Assembly (NCBI RefSeq): GCF_002943425.1
Contig: NZ_PTRA01000003.1
Coordinates: 186,001-250,000 of the forward strand
Direction: 5' to 3'
Source of the DNA: Siphonobacter curvatus
GTDB taxonomy: Bacteria; Bacteroidota; Bacteroidia; Cytophagales; Spirosomataceae
Length of the DNA stretch: 64,000 nt
Position numbers and translations under genes: made by a program. Shown one piece after another: positions 29,051 through 37,846 of the stretch (its first letter is position 1; each line of letters begins with the position of its first letter). A model generated the notes under the pieces. It had not been told where the DNA came from. It worked only from the letters and a program-made list of their open reading frames with translations, and made no database searches.

Positions 29051-30259
29051 ATGAAGTCTACCGTTCGGATTCAACTCATGCTCATGATGTTTCTCCAGTT
29101 TTTCTGCTGGGGATCGTGGTATGGTCAAGTAACCAAGTACCTGGGAACGACACTGGGAGCTACGGGTGAACAACAAGGTGCTGCCTTTTCGACGTTTTCG
29201 ATTGCGATGCTGATTGCACCCTTTTTCGTAGGGATGATCGCGGACCGCTATTTCTCAGCTCAGAAAGTGTTGGGCGTATTAAATCTGCTGGGAGCTGCCG
29301 TTCTTTATTTTCTAACGCAGGCAACGAATCCCGATCAGTTTTTCTGGCTGATTCTGGCCTACTGCCTCACCTTTACGCCAACGCTGGCTTTGGCAACAAG
29401 CATTGCCATGAACCAGATGGCGAGCCCGGAGAAGGAATTCCCTAATATTCGTGTGGCCGGAACGATTGCGTGGATTGTCGTGGCGAACATTGTGGGCTAT
29501 CTGGGCGTAGGAGATCAGGTAACGATCTTCCAGTTTGCCATGGTTGCTTCGTTGATTCTGGGCGTCTTTTCATTTTTCTTACCCGATACGCCGCCGAAGG
29601 CAACGGGTCCGGCTAAAGCGTCCCAGATTCTCGGAACCGATGCCTTTGTACTGTTCAAAGATCGTTCTTTCGCTATTTTCTTCCTGTCTTCGATTCTGAT
29701 CTGTATTCCGCTTTCGTTTTACTACGCCATGGCGAACCCTTCGCTGACGGATTCCGGTATGACGAACGTGGAAAACAAAATGTCGCTGGGACAGGCTTCC
29801 GAAGTGATCTTCATGTTGCTGTTACCACTGTCGTATAGCAAACTGGGCGTGAAGTGGACGTTCATTGTCGCATTGATTGCCTGGATTGTCCGCTTCCTGT
29901 GCTTTGGTTTCGGCGATGCCGGTTCCGGCGAGTGGATTCTGTACCTGGCGATCATTTTGCACGGCGTTTGCTACGACTTTTTCTTCGTAACCGGACAAAT
30001 CTATACCGATAACAAAGCGGGTGAACGCATTAAAACACAGGCCCAGAGCTTGATCACGTTTGCTACCTACGGGGTGGGAATGGGCATCGGCTCGTACATT
30101 TCGGGTGTGCTAAAAGATACCTTTACGACGGAAGCGGGGGTAAACTGGAGTGGTTACTGGATGGTACCAGCGGGCATCGCGGGTATCATTCTTCTGCTGT
30201 TTATTGCCGTATTCCGGGAGAAACAATCGACGGCTTCACCGGAAAAAGTGTTGCAGTAA
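29051..30259 (+). CDS. Nucleoside permease (NupG-like, MFS)
   Basis: 402 residues, about 12 membrane helices. The N-terminus MKSTVRIQLMLMMFLQFFCWGSWYGQ and the segments PFFVGMIADRYF and FFFVTGQIYTDNKAG are characteristic of the nucleoside:H+ symporter family (NupG/XapB). It probably imports nucleosides. The 295-bp region upstream has no gene. A perfect palindromic terminator lies downstream. Confidence 0.88.
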   Translation: MKSTVRIQLMLMMFLQFFCWGSWYGQVTKYLGTTLGATGEQQGAAFSTFSIAMLIAPFFVGMIADRYFSAQKVLGVLNLLGAAVLYFLTQATNPDQFFWLILAYCLTFTPTLALATSIAMNQMASPEKEFPNIRVAGTIAWIVVANIVGYLGVGDQVTIFQFAMVASLILGVFSFFLPDTPPKATGPAKASQILGTDAFVLFKDRSFAIFFLSSILICIPLSFYYAMANPSLTDSGMTNVENKMSLGQASEVIFMLLLPLSYSKLGVKWTFIVALIAWIVRFLCFGFGDAGSGEWILYLAIILHGVCYDFFFVTGQIYTDNKAGERIKTQAQSLITFATYGVGMGIGSYISGVLKDTFTTEAGVNWSGYWMVPAGIAGIILLLFIAVFREKQSTASPEKVLQ

Positions 30260-30272
30260 GGGAATGCATTTT

Positions 30273-30318
30273 CCATAAAAAAAGCCGTATCGAACGTTCG
30301 ATACGGCTTTTTTTATGG
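30273..30318. terminator. 46-bp perfect palindrome acting as bidirectional terminator
   Basis: Arms of 23 bp (30273-30295 and 30296-30318) are exact reverse complements with no spacer. They contain A7 and T7 tracts around AGCCGTATCG/CGATACGGCT, so the element works from either side. Confidence 0.9.
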
Positions 30319-30326
30319 ACTTAACT

Positions 30327-30722
30327 TTAGGCGAAAGCAACAAATGTTGCAGCGGGAGCCGTATGCTTTTGGCGTTTGTGATACATTACGTACGAGGTCA
30401 GGAGCAATCCCAGAAAAATCAGCGGAGCTACGCTACCCGAAAGGGGATCTCCAGAAGCCGTATGGGCGATAAATGCGGAGATAAAATTGATCGTAAATCC
30501 GGCGTATACCCATTCTTTCAATCGGCCCGTAAAGGGAATCATCAAACCTACCACGCCTAATAGTTTAGCGATGGCTAGCTCTACGCGAAAGTAGGCGGGA
30601 AAACCCAGGTGTTGAAAAGCTTTCTCCATCTCTGGACTCGTCAGGTATAGATAGGCCGAAAAGCTCATCATCACCGCTACTAGTCCAGTAGTAATCCAGT
30701 AAATAAGGTTCGTTGCTTTCAT
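30327..30722 (-). CDS. DoxX-like membrane protein
   Basis: 131 residues with four membrane helices (about 10-28, 50-65, 72-92, 97-115). The segment AFQHLGFPAYFRVELAIAKLLGVVGLM is typical of DoxX-like proteins (PF13564). Some DoxX-type proteins take part in redox or thiol stress. It is transcribed divergently from an HxlR regulator, which is likely to control it. Confidence 0.82.
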   Translation of the reverse strand: MKATNLIYWITTGLVAVMMSFSAYLYLTSPEMEKAFQHLGFPAYFRVELAIAKLLGVVGLMIPFTGRLKEWVYAGFTINFISAFIAHTASGDPLSGSVAPLIFLGLLLTSYVMYHKRQKHTAPAATFVAFA

Positions 30723-30781
30723 TGTTCTGTTTTTTGAAACAAAAGTATGTACCTTTACTTACCAAAAGTTAGCAGTATACA

Positions 30782-30801
30782 AAAGGTTAGTGGTAACCTT
30801 T
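30782..30801. promoter_or_regulatory. Likely HxlR operator between doxX-like gene and regulator
   Basis: AAAGGTTA-GTGG-TAACCTTT, an 8+4+8 perfect dyad in the 110-bp divergent spacer, 32 bp before the hxlR-type start. A second GGTTAG half-site follows at 30803. A dimeric winged-helix regulator would fit this symmetry. Confidence 0.6.
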
Positions 30802-30832
30802 GGGTTAGTCTAAGGCCTCAAAATCAGCTATT

Positions 30833-31207
30833 ATGTTTCAGCTAGAAGAAGAACTTCCGTTGTCTGCTCAGGCCTGTACCAACAAGCTAGCATCCATTGG
30901 CGATGCTTTGTACGTCATTGGCGGAAAGTGGAAACTACGAATCATCCTCGCCCTGCAGGAAGGAAAAAAGCGATTTAATGAGATTCAACGGGCGGTAGAA
31001 GGAATCTCGGCCCGGGTACTTTCTCACGAGCTAAAAGAGCTGGAAATCAACGGATTCATTAAACGGGTGGTGTATACCGAAACGCCCGTGGTTATTGAAT
31101 ATGAACTGACCCAATACAGTGATACGCTGCAGGACGTACTAGAATCCCTGAGTAAATGGGGAGAAATGCACCGACGACGAATCATGCATGTACCCGTGAA
31201 TGAATAA
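30833..31207 (+). CDS. HxlR-family transcriptional regulator
   Basis: 124 residues. Winged-helix motif DALYVIGGKWKLRIILALQEGKKRFNEIQRAVEGISARVLSHELKELE is the hallmark of HxlR. A single Cys15 close to the N-terminus (QACTNKL) is often the redox sensor in this family (HypR/QorR type). It is probably a repressor of the divergent DoxX-like gene and of itself. Confidence 0.9.
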   Translation: MFQLEEELPLSAQACTNKLASIGDALYVIGGKWKLRIILALQEGKKRFNEIQRAVEGISARVLSHELKELEINGFIKRVVYTETPVVIEYELTQYSDTLQDVLESLSKWGEMHRRRIMHVPVNE

Positions 31208-31243
31208 AAAAGCCCCCGCTTATAGCTAAGCGGGGGCTTTTTT
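31206..31243. terminator. Bidirectional terminator
   Basis: A6-GCCCCCGCTTA-TAGC-TAAGCGGGGGC-T6, GC-rich 11-bp stem between convergent genes. Confidence 0.92.
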
Positions 31244-31260
31244 ATATACTACTATCCCTA

Positions 31261-32712
31261 TTAAAAGTCTTCGGCTTCGGTTCCGGCCAGCGGAAATGAA
31301 ATCGTAAAGGCCGTACCTACACCCACCTCTGATTCGACATCAATACGGGCTTTATGGGACTGGACAATACTCAGCGTAGCGGCCAGACCCAGTCCGATTC
31401 CATTGTTTTTAGACGTAAAATAAGGTTCAAACAAACGACCCAAATTCTCCGCTGGAATGCCTGATCCGTTGTCTTCAATGGTTACGTAACAGAAGTCACC
31501 GGCTACGTGGTTTTGCACGTGAAGAATACCTATTTCAGGTTCCATGGCTTCAATGGCATTGACAATGATATTGAGAATCGCAATTTTGATTTTCTCCTTG
31601 TCAACCTTTACGAAGCAATCTTCGCCGTAATCTTTCTGTAGCGTAATGTTTTTTAATTGAACCCGGTCCATCGCCAGGGCTAGCGTCTCGTCGAGAATCT
31701 GGTGGATTGAGAAATCGGCCAGATTGATTTCTGCCTGCCGGGAGGAATTCAGAAGTTCCGAAATCAAATCATTAATCCGCTGAGAGTTGCGTTTGATGAT
31801 TTGAGGATACATCAGCAAGGTATCGTCTTCCATGCCCGTGAGCAGTTCGTCCGCCGATAAATTGATGTTGGTGAGCGGATTACGTACTTCGTGAGCCAGC
31901 GTGCGTACGAGGCGGGCTGTAGCCGCCAGTTTCTCCGTAAGCAAGGTGTCTCGTTCGGCCTTCTTTCGAGCCGTAATATCGTGGACAATTCCCTGAATCT
32001 GCCGCACCCCAAAGCCATCACTCTGTACACTGGCGTATATCGTACAGTATCGTTTTTCTCCCTGACTAGTCAGTAAGGCCACCTCAAAGTCTTCGATTTC
32101 GCCGAATTGATCGAGTATGGAAGAAAAAATAGCGTAGCGTTCCGTGCTTTCGAAAAGTTCGGGCATCCGCTTTTGGGTAAAATCTTCCGGAGTATAGCCC
32201 AGTAATTCGCTACCGTTTGGATTGACGTATAAGAATTCACCCGAAGGACTCGCCAGAAAAATCATTTCCCGCAATTGATTGAACAAACTCCGGTACCGGC
32301 GTTCGCTCTCGCGCAGGGTGTTAAGCGTAGCCGCCCGCTCAAGTGCGTAGCGAATACAGCGTTCGAGTTTTTCGGCGTTCAAATCCCGTTTCACCAGGTA
32401 ATCCACAGCTCCCCGTTTCGTGGCTTCTTCATCCACTTTACGGTCTCCACGACCCGTCAGTAGTACCATGGGTGTAGACAACCCAATGGCGTGCACTTCT
32501 TCGATAAGGTCAAGGCCCGTTTTGGCTCCGAGAAAGAAATCTACGAAAGCAATTTGGGGATTACTGGTCTTGAGTTTTTCCAGGGCACTGGAATAGCTAT
32601 TGGCCCACTCTAACGCAAACTGACTGCCTGGGATGTCTCGCAGGTAGTCACTCGTGAGCAGGTAATCGTCCTCATCGTCATCCACGATTAAGACTTTCGT
32701 CACATTATTCAT
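31261..32712 (-). CDS. Receiver-PAS-histidine kinase hybrid
   Basis: 483 residues from ATG 32712 (MNNVTKVLIVDDDEDDYLL). Domains in order: an N-terminal receiver (about 1-120, phosphoacceptor in IAFVDFFLGAKTG), a PAS domain (about 140-260, with RRYRSLFNQLREMIFL) and HisKA with His274 (LAHEVRNPL). A HATPase domain follows (N box NAIEAM, G boxes DNGSGIP and GIGLGLAATL). With no membrane segment it should be cytosolic and receive phosphate from another kinase. Last gene of the minus-strand signalling run behind rpoN. Confidence 0.9.
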   Translation of the reverse strand: MNNVTKVLIVDDDEDDYLLTSDYLRDIPGSQFALEWANSYSSALEKLKTSNPQIAFVDFFLGAKTGLDLIEEVHAIGLSTPMVLLTGRGDRKVDEEATKRGAVDYLVKRDLNAEKLERCIRYALERAATLNTLRESERRYRSLFNQLREMIFLASPSGEFLYVNPNGSELLGYTPEDFTQKRMPELFESTERYAIFSSILDQFGEIEDFEVALLTSQGEKRYCTIYASVQSDGFGVRQIQGIVHDITARKKAERDTLLTEKLAATARLVRTLAHEVRNPLTNINLSADELLTGMEDDTLLMYPQIIKRNSQRINDLISELLNSSRQAEINLADFSIHQILDETLALAMDRVQLKNITLQKDYGEDCFVKVDKEKIKIAILNIIVNAIEAMEPEIGILHVQNHVAGDFCYVTIEDNGSGIPAENLGRLFEPYFTSKNNGIGLGLAATLSIVQSHKARIDVESEVGVGTAFTISFPLAGTEAEDF

Positions 32713-32763
32713 AATTTCTCCCTGCTCGCCAGAGAGCATTTAAAGGTGAAACGAAGGTATAGG

Positions 32764-33222
32764 TTATTTCGAAGGCGAAGGTAATAGAACCGTTTCAAAC
32801 CAATACCGCCCAATAGACTGGGCAACTTCGATAAAATCCTTAGCACTTATCGGTTTAGAGATGAAACAATTCACGCCCAAATTATAACTCTTGAAAATAT
32901 CTTCCTCTGCGTGCGAAGTCGTCAAAACAATAACCGGAATGCTTCGTAATTCTGGATGCGACTTGATGTGCTGTAAGGCCTGACGACCATCCATACGAGG
33001 CATATTCAAATCCAGTAAAATTAAGCCAGGTCGTGGACTGCGTTCGGGATCGACGTAGATTCCTTGACGAAACAGATAGTCGATCAAGGCCAGACCATCC
33101 GTTACCATCTGTATTTGGCTAAAAACGAAATTTCCTTCGAAAGCCTCCCGAGTCATTTCCCGGTCCTCTTCATCATCGTCGGCAATGAGTAGCACGACCG
33201 GTTTTTTGAGATTGTGTTTCAT
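32764..33222 (-). CDS. Stand-alone response regulator (Rcp1-like)
   Basis: 152 residues from ATG 33222 (five more residues if the ATG at 33237 is used). A receiver only: acidic pocket ADDDEEDREM, phosphoacceptor in PGLILLDLNMPRMDGR, conserved Thr in VIVLTTS and Lys in CFISKPIS. Such single-domain regulators, with a long beta4-alpha4 region, pair with PAS kinases carrying an SHDLQEPLRK H-box, like the one encoded 50 bp upstream. No output domain. Confidence 0.9.
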   Translation of the reverse strand: MKHNLKKPVVLLIADDDEEDREMTREAFEGNFVFSQIQMVTDGLALIDYLFRQGIYVDPERSPRPGLILLDLNMPRMDGRQALQHIKSHPELRSIPVIVLTTSHAEEDIFKSYNLGVNCFISKPISAKDFIEVAQSIGRYWFETVLLPSPSK

Positions 33223-33274
33223 GACGCTCCTAAACAAGTGGGCGGGAGGGATAAGGGTACGCTACATTCCTACC

Positions 33275-34432
33275 TCATTTAACGGATGCTTTCTGTTGTT
33301 GAGGAAAGATCAGTACGAACGAAGCACCCTGACCCGGTTCACTTTGAGCGTAAATGATTCCACCGTGATTTTCAACAATCCGTTTACAGATGGCCAATCC
33401 CATACCCGCTCCTTCGTATTCAGAACGGCCATGTAATCGTTTAAATAAAGTAAAAATCTGTTCCGACTGTCCGGGTTCAAAACCAATACCGTTATCGCTA
33501 ACCGTGATTTTATGGTATATGGTGCCCGGTACGAAGCGGTGCTCTGCTATCTCCTGACGGTTGAGTAGACTTGACAAGATCCTTAAGCGAGGCTTCCGAT
33601 CAGGACTAGTGAACTTCAGGGCGTTACTCAGTAAATTCTGAAACAACTGGTGCATTTGAGTGGGCAGGGAAGAAAGGGTCGGTAGTGGACCTACTTCGAC
33701 TTCTGCTTCCGTTTCCGTTAACCGTAATTCAAAATCACTGAGTACGTTCTTGACAACCTCATTTAGGTTGACGGGGGTAAACGGCTCCTCTGGACGCGAA
33801 ATTCTGGAGTAACCAAGCAGACTTTCAATGAGCAATTTCATTCGCTGCGTAGCTCCGAGCATTCGGGAAAGATAGTGTTTGCCTTCTTCTCCCAGATTTT
33901 CCTGATAACGGCTCGTCAGTCGTTCGCCGAAAGAAGTAATCTTGCGAAGTGGTTCCTGTAAGTCGTGTGAAGCAATATAGGCAAACTGCTCGAGTTCAAA
34001 ATTGGATCGATCCAGCGCGTCCATTTTCGACTTGAGCTCCTGCTCAAAGAGGTAATGAGCAGTGAGATCAGCCGTGATGCCTACCAAACGTACATCTGGT
34101 GTTTCAGGGCTCACAAGCACATTCCCCCGACTCATGAGTACGAGTTCATGGCCCGTATAGTCTAGAATGCGATATTGTACCTGAAAGGGGAGCTGGTGTT
34201 CAATGGCTTCTTGAATCGAGGTGACCACTTTCTCGCGATCTACTTCCAGAATCTGCTCATAAAACCAGTGTGCGGTAGGGGGCGTACGAACCTCAGACGG
34301 AAAGCTCAATACGCGGAATAAACCCTCCGACCAGTAAAATTCTTCCGTAGTAGTCGACCAATCGAAGGTACCAAATCGTAATAAAGATTCAGCTTCCCGA
34401 AGGTAGGCAGTACTATCATAAAGCTGAGACAT
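33275..34432 (-). CDS. PAS-domain sensor histidine kinase
   Basis: 385 residues, no membrane helix. PAS_3-type domain (about 10-130, RFGTFDWSTTTEEFYWSEGLFRVL), then a linker. HisKA with His156 (FAYIASHDLQEPLRKITSF) and a HATPase with N box (NLLSNALKF), DNGIGFEPG and GAGMGLAICKRIVENHGG follow. It probably senses an intracellular ligand or redox state. The adjacent receiver is its likely partner. Confidence 0.9.
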   Translation of the reverse strand: MSQLYDSTAYLREAESLLRFGTFDWSTTTEEFYWSEGLFRVLSFPSEVRTPPTAHWFYEQILEVDREKVVTSIQEAIEHQLPFQVQYRILDYTGHELVLMSRGNVLVSPETPDVRLVGITADLTAHYLFEQELKSKMDALDRSNFELEQFAYIASHDLQEPLRKITSFGERLTSRYQENLGEEGKHYLSRMLGATQRMKLLIESLLGYSRISRPEEPFTPVNLNEVVKNVLSDFELRLTETEAEVEVGPLPTLSSLPTQMHQLFQNLLSNALKFTSPDRKPRLRILSSLLNRQEIAEHRFVPGTIYHKITVSDNGIGFEPGQSEQIFTLFKRLHGRSEYEGAGMGLAICKRIVENHGGIIYAQSEPGQGASFVLIFPQQQKASVK

Positions 34433-34460
34433 ACTGATAAGCTAAAAAGAAGCGACATTC

Positions 34461-34505
34461 GTGAAAAGGGCATACGCCTGCCTAAACAGGAGCATGCCCT
34501 TTTCA
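34461..34505 (-). terminator. Hairpin after the NtrC-type gene
   Basis: GTGAAAAGGGCAT (34461-34473) and ATGCCCTTTTCAC (34493-34505) pair perfectly, and an inner CCTG/CAGG stem closes the loop. It sits directly after the stop codon. The T run is short (4), so termination may be partial. Confidence 0.55.
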
Positions 34506-34506
34506 C

Positions 34507-35994
34507 TTACGACAAGTGGTAATTTTTCATTTTGTTGTAAAGCGTTTTACGGTCAATGCCTAGCAATTGAGCAGCTTTACTTTTATTAAAATTGACCTGT
34601 TTAAGGGTCTTGAGAATCATATCGTACTCAGCCTCGAGTGCAGCCGAACGCAAATTGGGTTTTTCACCCTTAGGTACATCCGGAGCCACCAGGCTAACGG
34701 GTGGTTCACTGTAGTAGGTTTGTGGAGGAATAACCGGAATTTCCGGTACGTATACGGGCGTTACGGGTGGCGTATTGGTCTCCATGGATTGCAACTTGTT
34801 AAAGTGTACAATCTCAAAAGGAAGGTCTCTGGACTGGATAGCCTCGCTATCGGTAAGTAACGTAGCGCGTTTGATGACGTTACGCATTTCCCGAAGGTTA
34901 CCCGGCCATTCGTAACGCATGAACAAATCTACGACATCATCGGCAAAGCCGCGTACTTGCTTGCCCAGCTCGCCATTGGTGGCTTGCAGAAAGTAATCGG
35001 CAAATACCAGGATATCGGCATTACGTTCGCGAAGCGGTGGTACATCGATGCTGAATTCGTTAAAGCGATAGTAAAGGTCTTCTCGGAATTTTCCTTTTTT
35101 AGCGGATTCAATCAGACGTTCGTTCGAGGCGACAATGATGCGTACATCGATAGGCGTTTCTTTCGTACCGCCTAGTCGGCGTAGTTTCCGTTCCTGTACC
35201 ACCCGCAAAAGCGAAACTTGCACATCATAAGGTAAGTTACTCACTTCATCCAAGAAAAGAGTACCCCCGTGGGCTTGTTCAAAGTGACCAATTTTTTGGT
35301 TGAGGGCTCCGGTAAAAGCACCTTTTTCGTGCCCAAATAGCTCTGAACCCGCCAAGTCCTTGGAAATCGCTCCGCAATCCATGGCTACGAAAGGTCCGCT
35401 GGAGCGTTTACTACGTTTGTGAATTTCCTGAGCAACGGCTTCTTTGCCCGAGCCACTTTCGCCATAGATAATGACGCTATAGTTGGTTGGCGCTACCAGA
35501 TCTACCTGACGATACAGGTATTTAGATTCTGGGCCATTGCCAAAAATATACTGTTCTGATCCGGTGGGACGTTTCGGAGCAGGCGTTGAAGATCCGGCTT
35601 CTCCGTTCACACTAGGTGCGGAGGGCTGAGCCGTACTTTGATCGAGTGCCTTCCGAATGGTCACTAAAATCTCATCCGGGAACAGAGGCTTCGTTACGTA
35701 GTCATACGCCCCCTGTTTCATCACGTTTACAGCGATTTTAATATCTGAATAACCCGTGATGACAATGACAGGTACGTGCGGAAACTGTTCCTTAATGCGA
35801 ACGAGTAATTCGCCTCCGTCCATGTCTCCCAGACGGAAGTCCGTCATGACTAAGTCGGGCTTGAAATCAGTAAGGATTTCAAGACCTGAAGTTCCATTAT
35901 GAGCAATGGCGACCTCGAAGCCGTTACGCCCCAAGAATCGCCGTAGAAGCAGACAAATGTCCGTATCGTCGTCAATTACTAATATTTTCTGCAT
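34507..35994 (-). CDS. Sigma-54-dependent response regulator (NtrC family)
   Basis: 495 residues. N-terminal receiver (about 1-120; VIDDDTD, phosphoacceptor in LVMTDFRLGDMDG). A Pro/Ser linker leads to an AAA+ domain with Walker A GESGSGKE, the sigma-54-contacting loop EKGAFTGA, Walker B GGTLFLDEV and sensor/arginine finger segments. A C-terminal Fis-type helix-turn-helix (NKSKAAQLLGIDRKTLYNKMKNYHL) completes it. All parts needed to activate sigma-54 promoters are intact. It is encoded 92 bp downstream of rpoN on the same strand. Confidence 0.95.
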   Translation of the reverse strand: MQKILVIDDDTDICLLLRRFLGRNGFEVAIAHNGTSGLEILTDFKPDLVMTDFRLGDMDGGELLVRIKEQFPHVPVIVITGYSDIKIAVNVMKQGAYDYVTKPLFPDEILVTIRKALDQSTAQPSAPSVNGEAGSSTPAPKRPTGSEQYIFGNGPESKYLYRQVDLVAPTNYSVIIYGESGSGKEAVAQEIHKRSKRSSGPFVAMDCGAISKDLAGSELFGHEKGAFTGALNQKIGHFEQAHGGTLFLDEVSNLPYDVQVSLLRVVQERKLRRLGGTKETPIDVRIIVASNERLIESAKKGKFREDLYYRFNEFSIDVPPLRERNADILVFADYFLQATNGELGKQVRGFADDVVDLFMRYEWPGNLREMRNVIKRATLLTDSEAIQSRDLPFEIVHFNKLQSMETNTPPVTPVYVPEIPVIPPQTYYSEPPVSLVAPDVPKGEKPNLRSAALEAEYDMILKTLKQVNFNKSKAAQLLGIDRKTLYNKMKNYHLS

Positions 35995-36086
35995 AGAAAA
36001 TCTACCATTACCCTCACTTGAACTAGAGCCTTATGGGTGTGAAATGCTCTTTTATTAACAACAAACGATTAGTATCTGCTTAACGA

Positions 36087-37559
36087 TTAGATGCCCCGTC
36101 GGAATTGAGCGGACTGAATGCCCAGTTGATCGCGATATTTAGCGACCGTCCGACGTGAGATTTTATAGCCTTGCGTAGCCAGTAATCGCATCAGATCGAA
36201 GTCGTTGAATGGATTACGTTTGTCTTCGCAGGAAATATGCTCTACGAGTGCTTGCTGAATGGCTTTGTTTGAAACTTCGTGACCGTCTTCCGTTCGAATG
36301 CCTTCCGTAAATAAATCTTTCAGGTGAATCAGACCAAAAGGCGTTTGTACGTATTTACCCGACGTTACCCGTGAAATGGTAGAAATATCCATACCAATTC
36401 GATCTGCTACATCTTTGAGAATCATGGGTTTCAGGTTCCGCACATCACCCGTTTCGAAATAAGGCCGCTGTAACTCAACCAGCATTCGCATGGCTCGATG
36501 CATCGTATTTTCCCGTTGACGAATCGCGTCAACCAGCCATTGAGCCGATTGTAGCTTATTTTTCAGGTAAGTGGCGGCTCCGCGTTCACGACTGGTATCG
36601 ACTAAACCGATAATCGAGCTATTTACCCGAATATCAGGCCAATTGCCGCGGTTGAGGGCTACTTCAATCCGTCCATAGTCGTCGTAATGTAAAACATAGT
36701 CAGGGATAATACCACGTTTCACGACTATTGAATCGTTATTCCCACCGACGATGGGTTTGGGATTGAGTTTACCAATTTCGGCAACTGCCATTCGTAACTC
36801 GTCCTGATCAATACTCAAATGCTTACAGATCTTTTCAAAGTTACGATTGGAAAGTTCAGTAAAGCATTCGCTGACAATATCCATGGCTCGCAGCGTTGCT
36901 GCAGTAGCCCGGCGGCTTTCTAGCTGAAGAAGCAGACATTCGCGTAAATCACGAGCTGCCAAACCGGCTGGTTCAAGCTCGTCATGAATGGCTGTGAGTA
37001 CTTCTTCGACTTCTGAACCATCTACAAAAATTCCATGCCCGAACGAATAATCATCGGCTAACGCATCCGCATCGCTACGCAAGAAGCCATCATCGTCGAG
37101 GGAATCAATAATAAATTCGGCCAGAGCCCGCTGACGATCTTTCAGATTCATCCAGCGAATTTGTTCTTTAATTACTTCCCGCCAGGTTTCCTGTTCAACG
37201 ATGGGTGACGAATACAGATCGTCTTCCGCATTGGGATCCTGGCTCAGCCGCGTTTTATATTCGGGAATATCATCGTTCGAAAATTCGTCCCAATCCCTAT
37301 AGTCCTCAACGTTCGTCGGTGTTTCGTAATCGACCGTATGATCGTCCCGTTCGTCCGAGGAAAGTTCCATTTCGGCCTCATCGCTGGACTCCTTTTCGGC
37401 GGCACCTTCTTCTAGCAGCGGGTTTTCCTCTAATTCGTTGCGAAGGTGTTGCTCAAGCTCCAGCGTAGAAAGTTGTAAAAAATTTAAAAACTGTATCTGC
37501 TGAGGAGCTACCCGTAGGGTTTGTTTCTGAGTTTGAGAGAGGTTGACAGAAGTGCTCAT
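36087..37559 (-). CDS. rpoN: RNA polymerase sigma-54 factor
   Basis: 490 residues. Region I (1-55; LSQTQKQTLRVAPQQIQFLNFLQLSTLELEQHL) starts with the usual Gln/Leu-rich activator-response sequence. An acidic region II (about 55-130) follows, then core-binding and DNA-binding domains. The RpoN box is near 470 (KISRRTVAKYRDQLGI; the canonical ARRTVAKYRE is nearly kept). It directs transcription from -24/-12 promoters that need the NtrC-type activator encoded next. Confidence 0.96.
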   Translation of the reverse strand: MSTSVNLSQTQKQTLRVAPQQIQFLNFLQLSTLELEQHLRNELEENPLLEEGAAEKESSDEAEMELSSDERDDHTVDYETPTNVEDYRDWDEFSNDDIPEYKTRLSQDPNAEDDLYSSPIVEQETWREVIKEQIRWMNLKDRQRALAEFIIDSLDDDGFLRSDADALADDYSFGHGIFVDGSEVEEVLTAIHDELEPAGLAARDLRECLLLQLESRRATAATLRAMDIVSECFTELSNRNFEKICKHLSIDQDELRMAVAEIGKLNPKPIVGGNNDSIVVKRGIIPDYVLHYDDYGRIEVALNRGNWPDIRVNSSIIGLVDTSRERGAATYLKNKLQSAQWLVDAIRQRENTMHRAMRMLVELQRPYFETGDVRNLKPMILKDVADRIGMDISTISRVTSGKYVQTPFGLIHLKDLFTEGIRTEDGHEVSNKAIQQALVEHISCEDKRNPFNDFDLMRLLATQGYKISRRTVAKYRDQLGIQSAQFRRGI

Positions 37560-37846
37560 ATGTGGTTTGGATCGTTTAAGGCGGTAACTGAAGTACTATA
37601 CCTATTCATAAAGTCAAGCCACACGAGACCTATTCAGCCAAATCCTGCATCTTCGAACCGGATTTTAAGTACCTAGCACATTTTTTTTGTTGATAATCAA
37701 GCCGTTTTTGTACGAATGGGACCGACGAGTTTATTTTTTTACTTGACCTTTCTCTTTTCTTTTGGCGGAAAGCTACCTTTTTTTGCCTCCTCTTATTTCC
37801 CCAAACTGTAGAAATATAACCACTCGTCTGGTTTTCGATTTAGTAA

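Noticed and set aside
36025-36052. Terminator between ntrC-type gene and rpoN
   Set aside because: AGAGC/GCTCT is a weak stem with a long loop and no T run in the reading direction.
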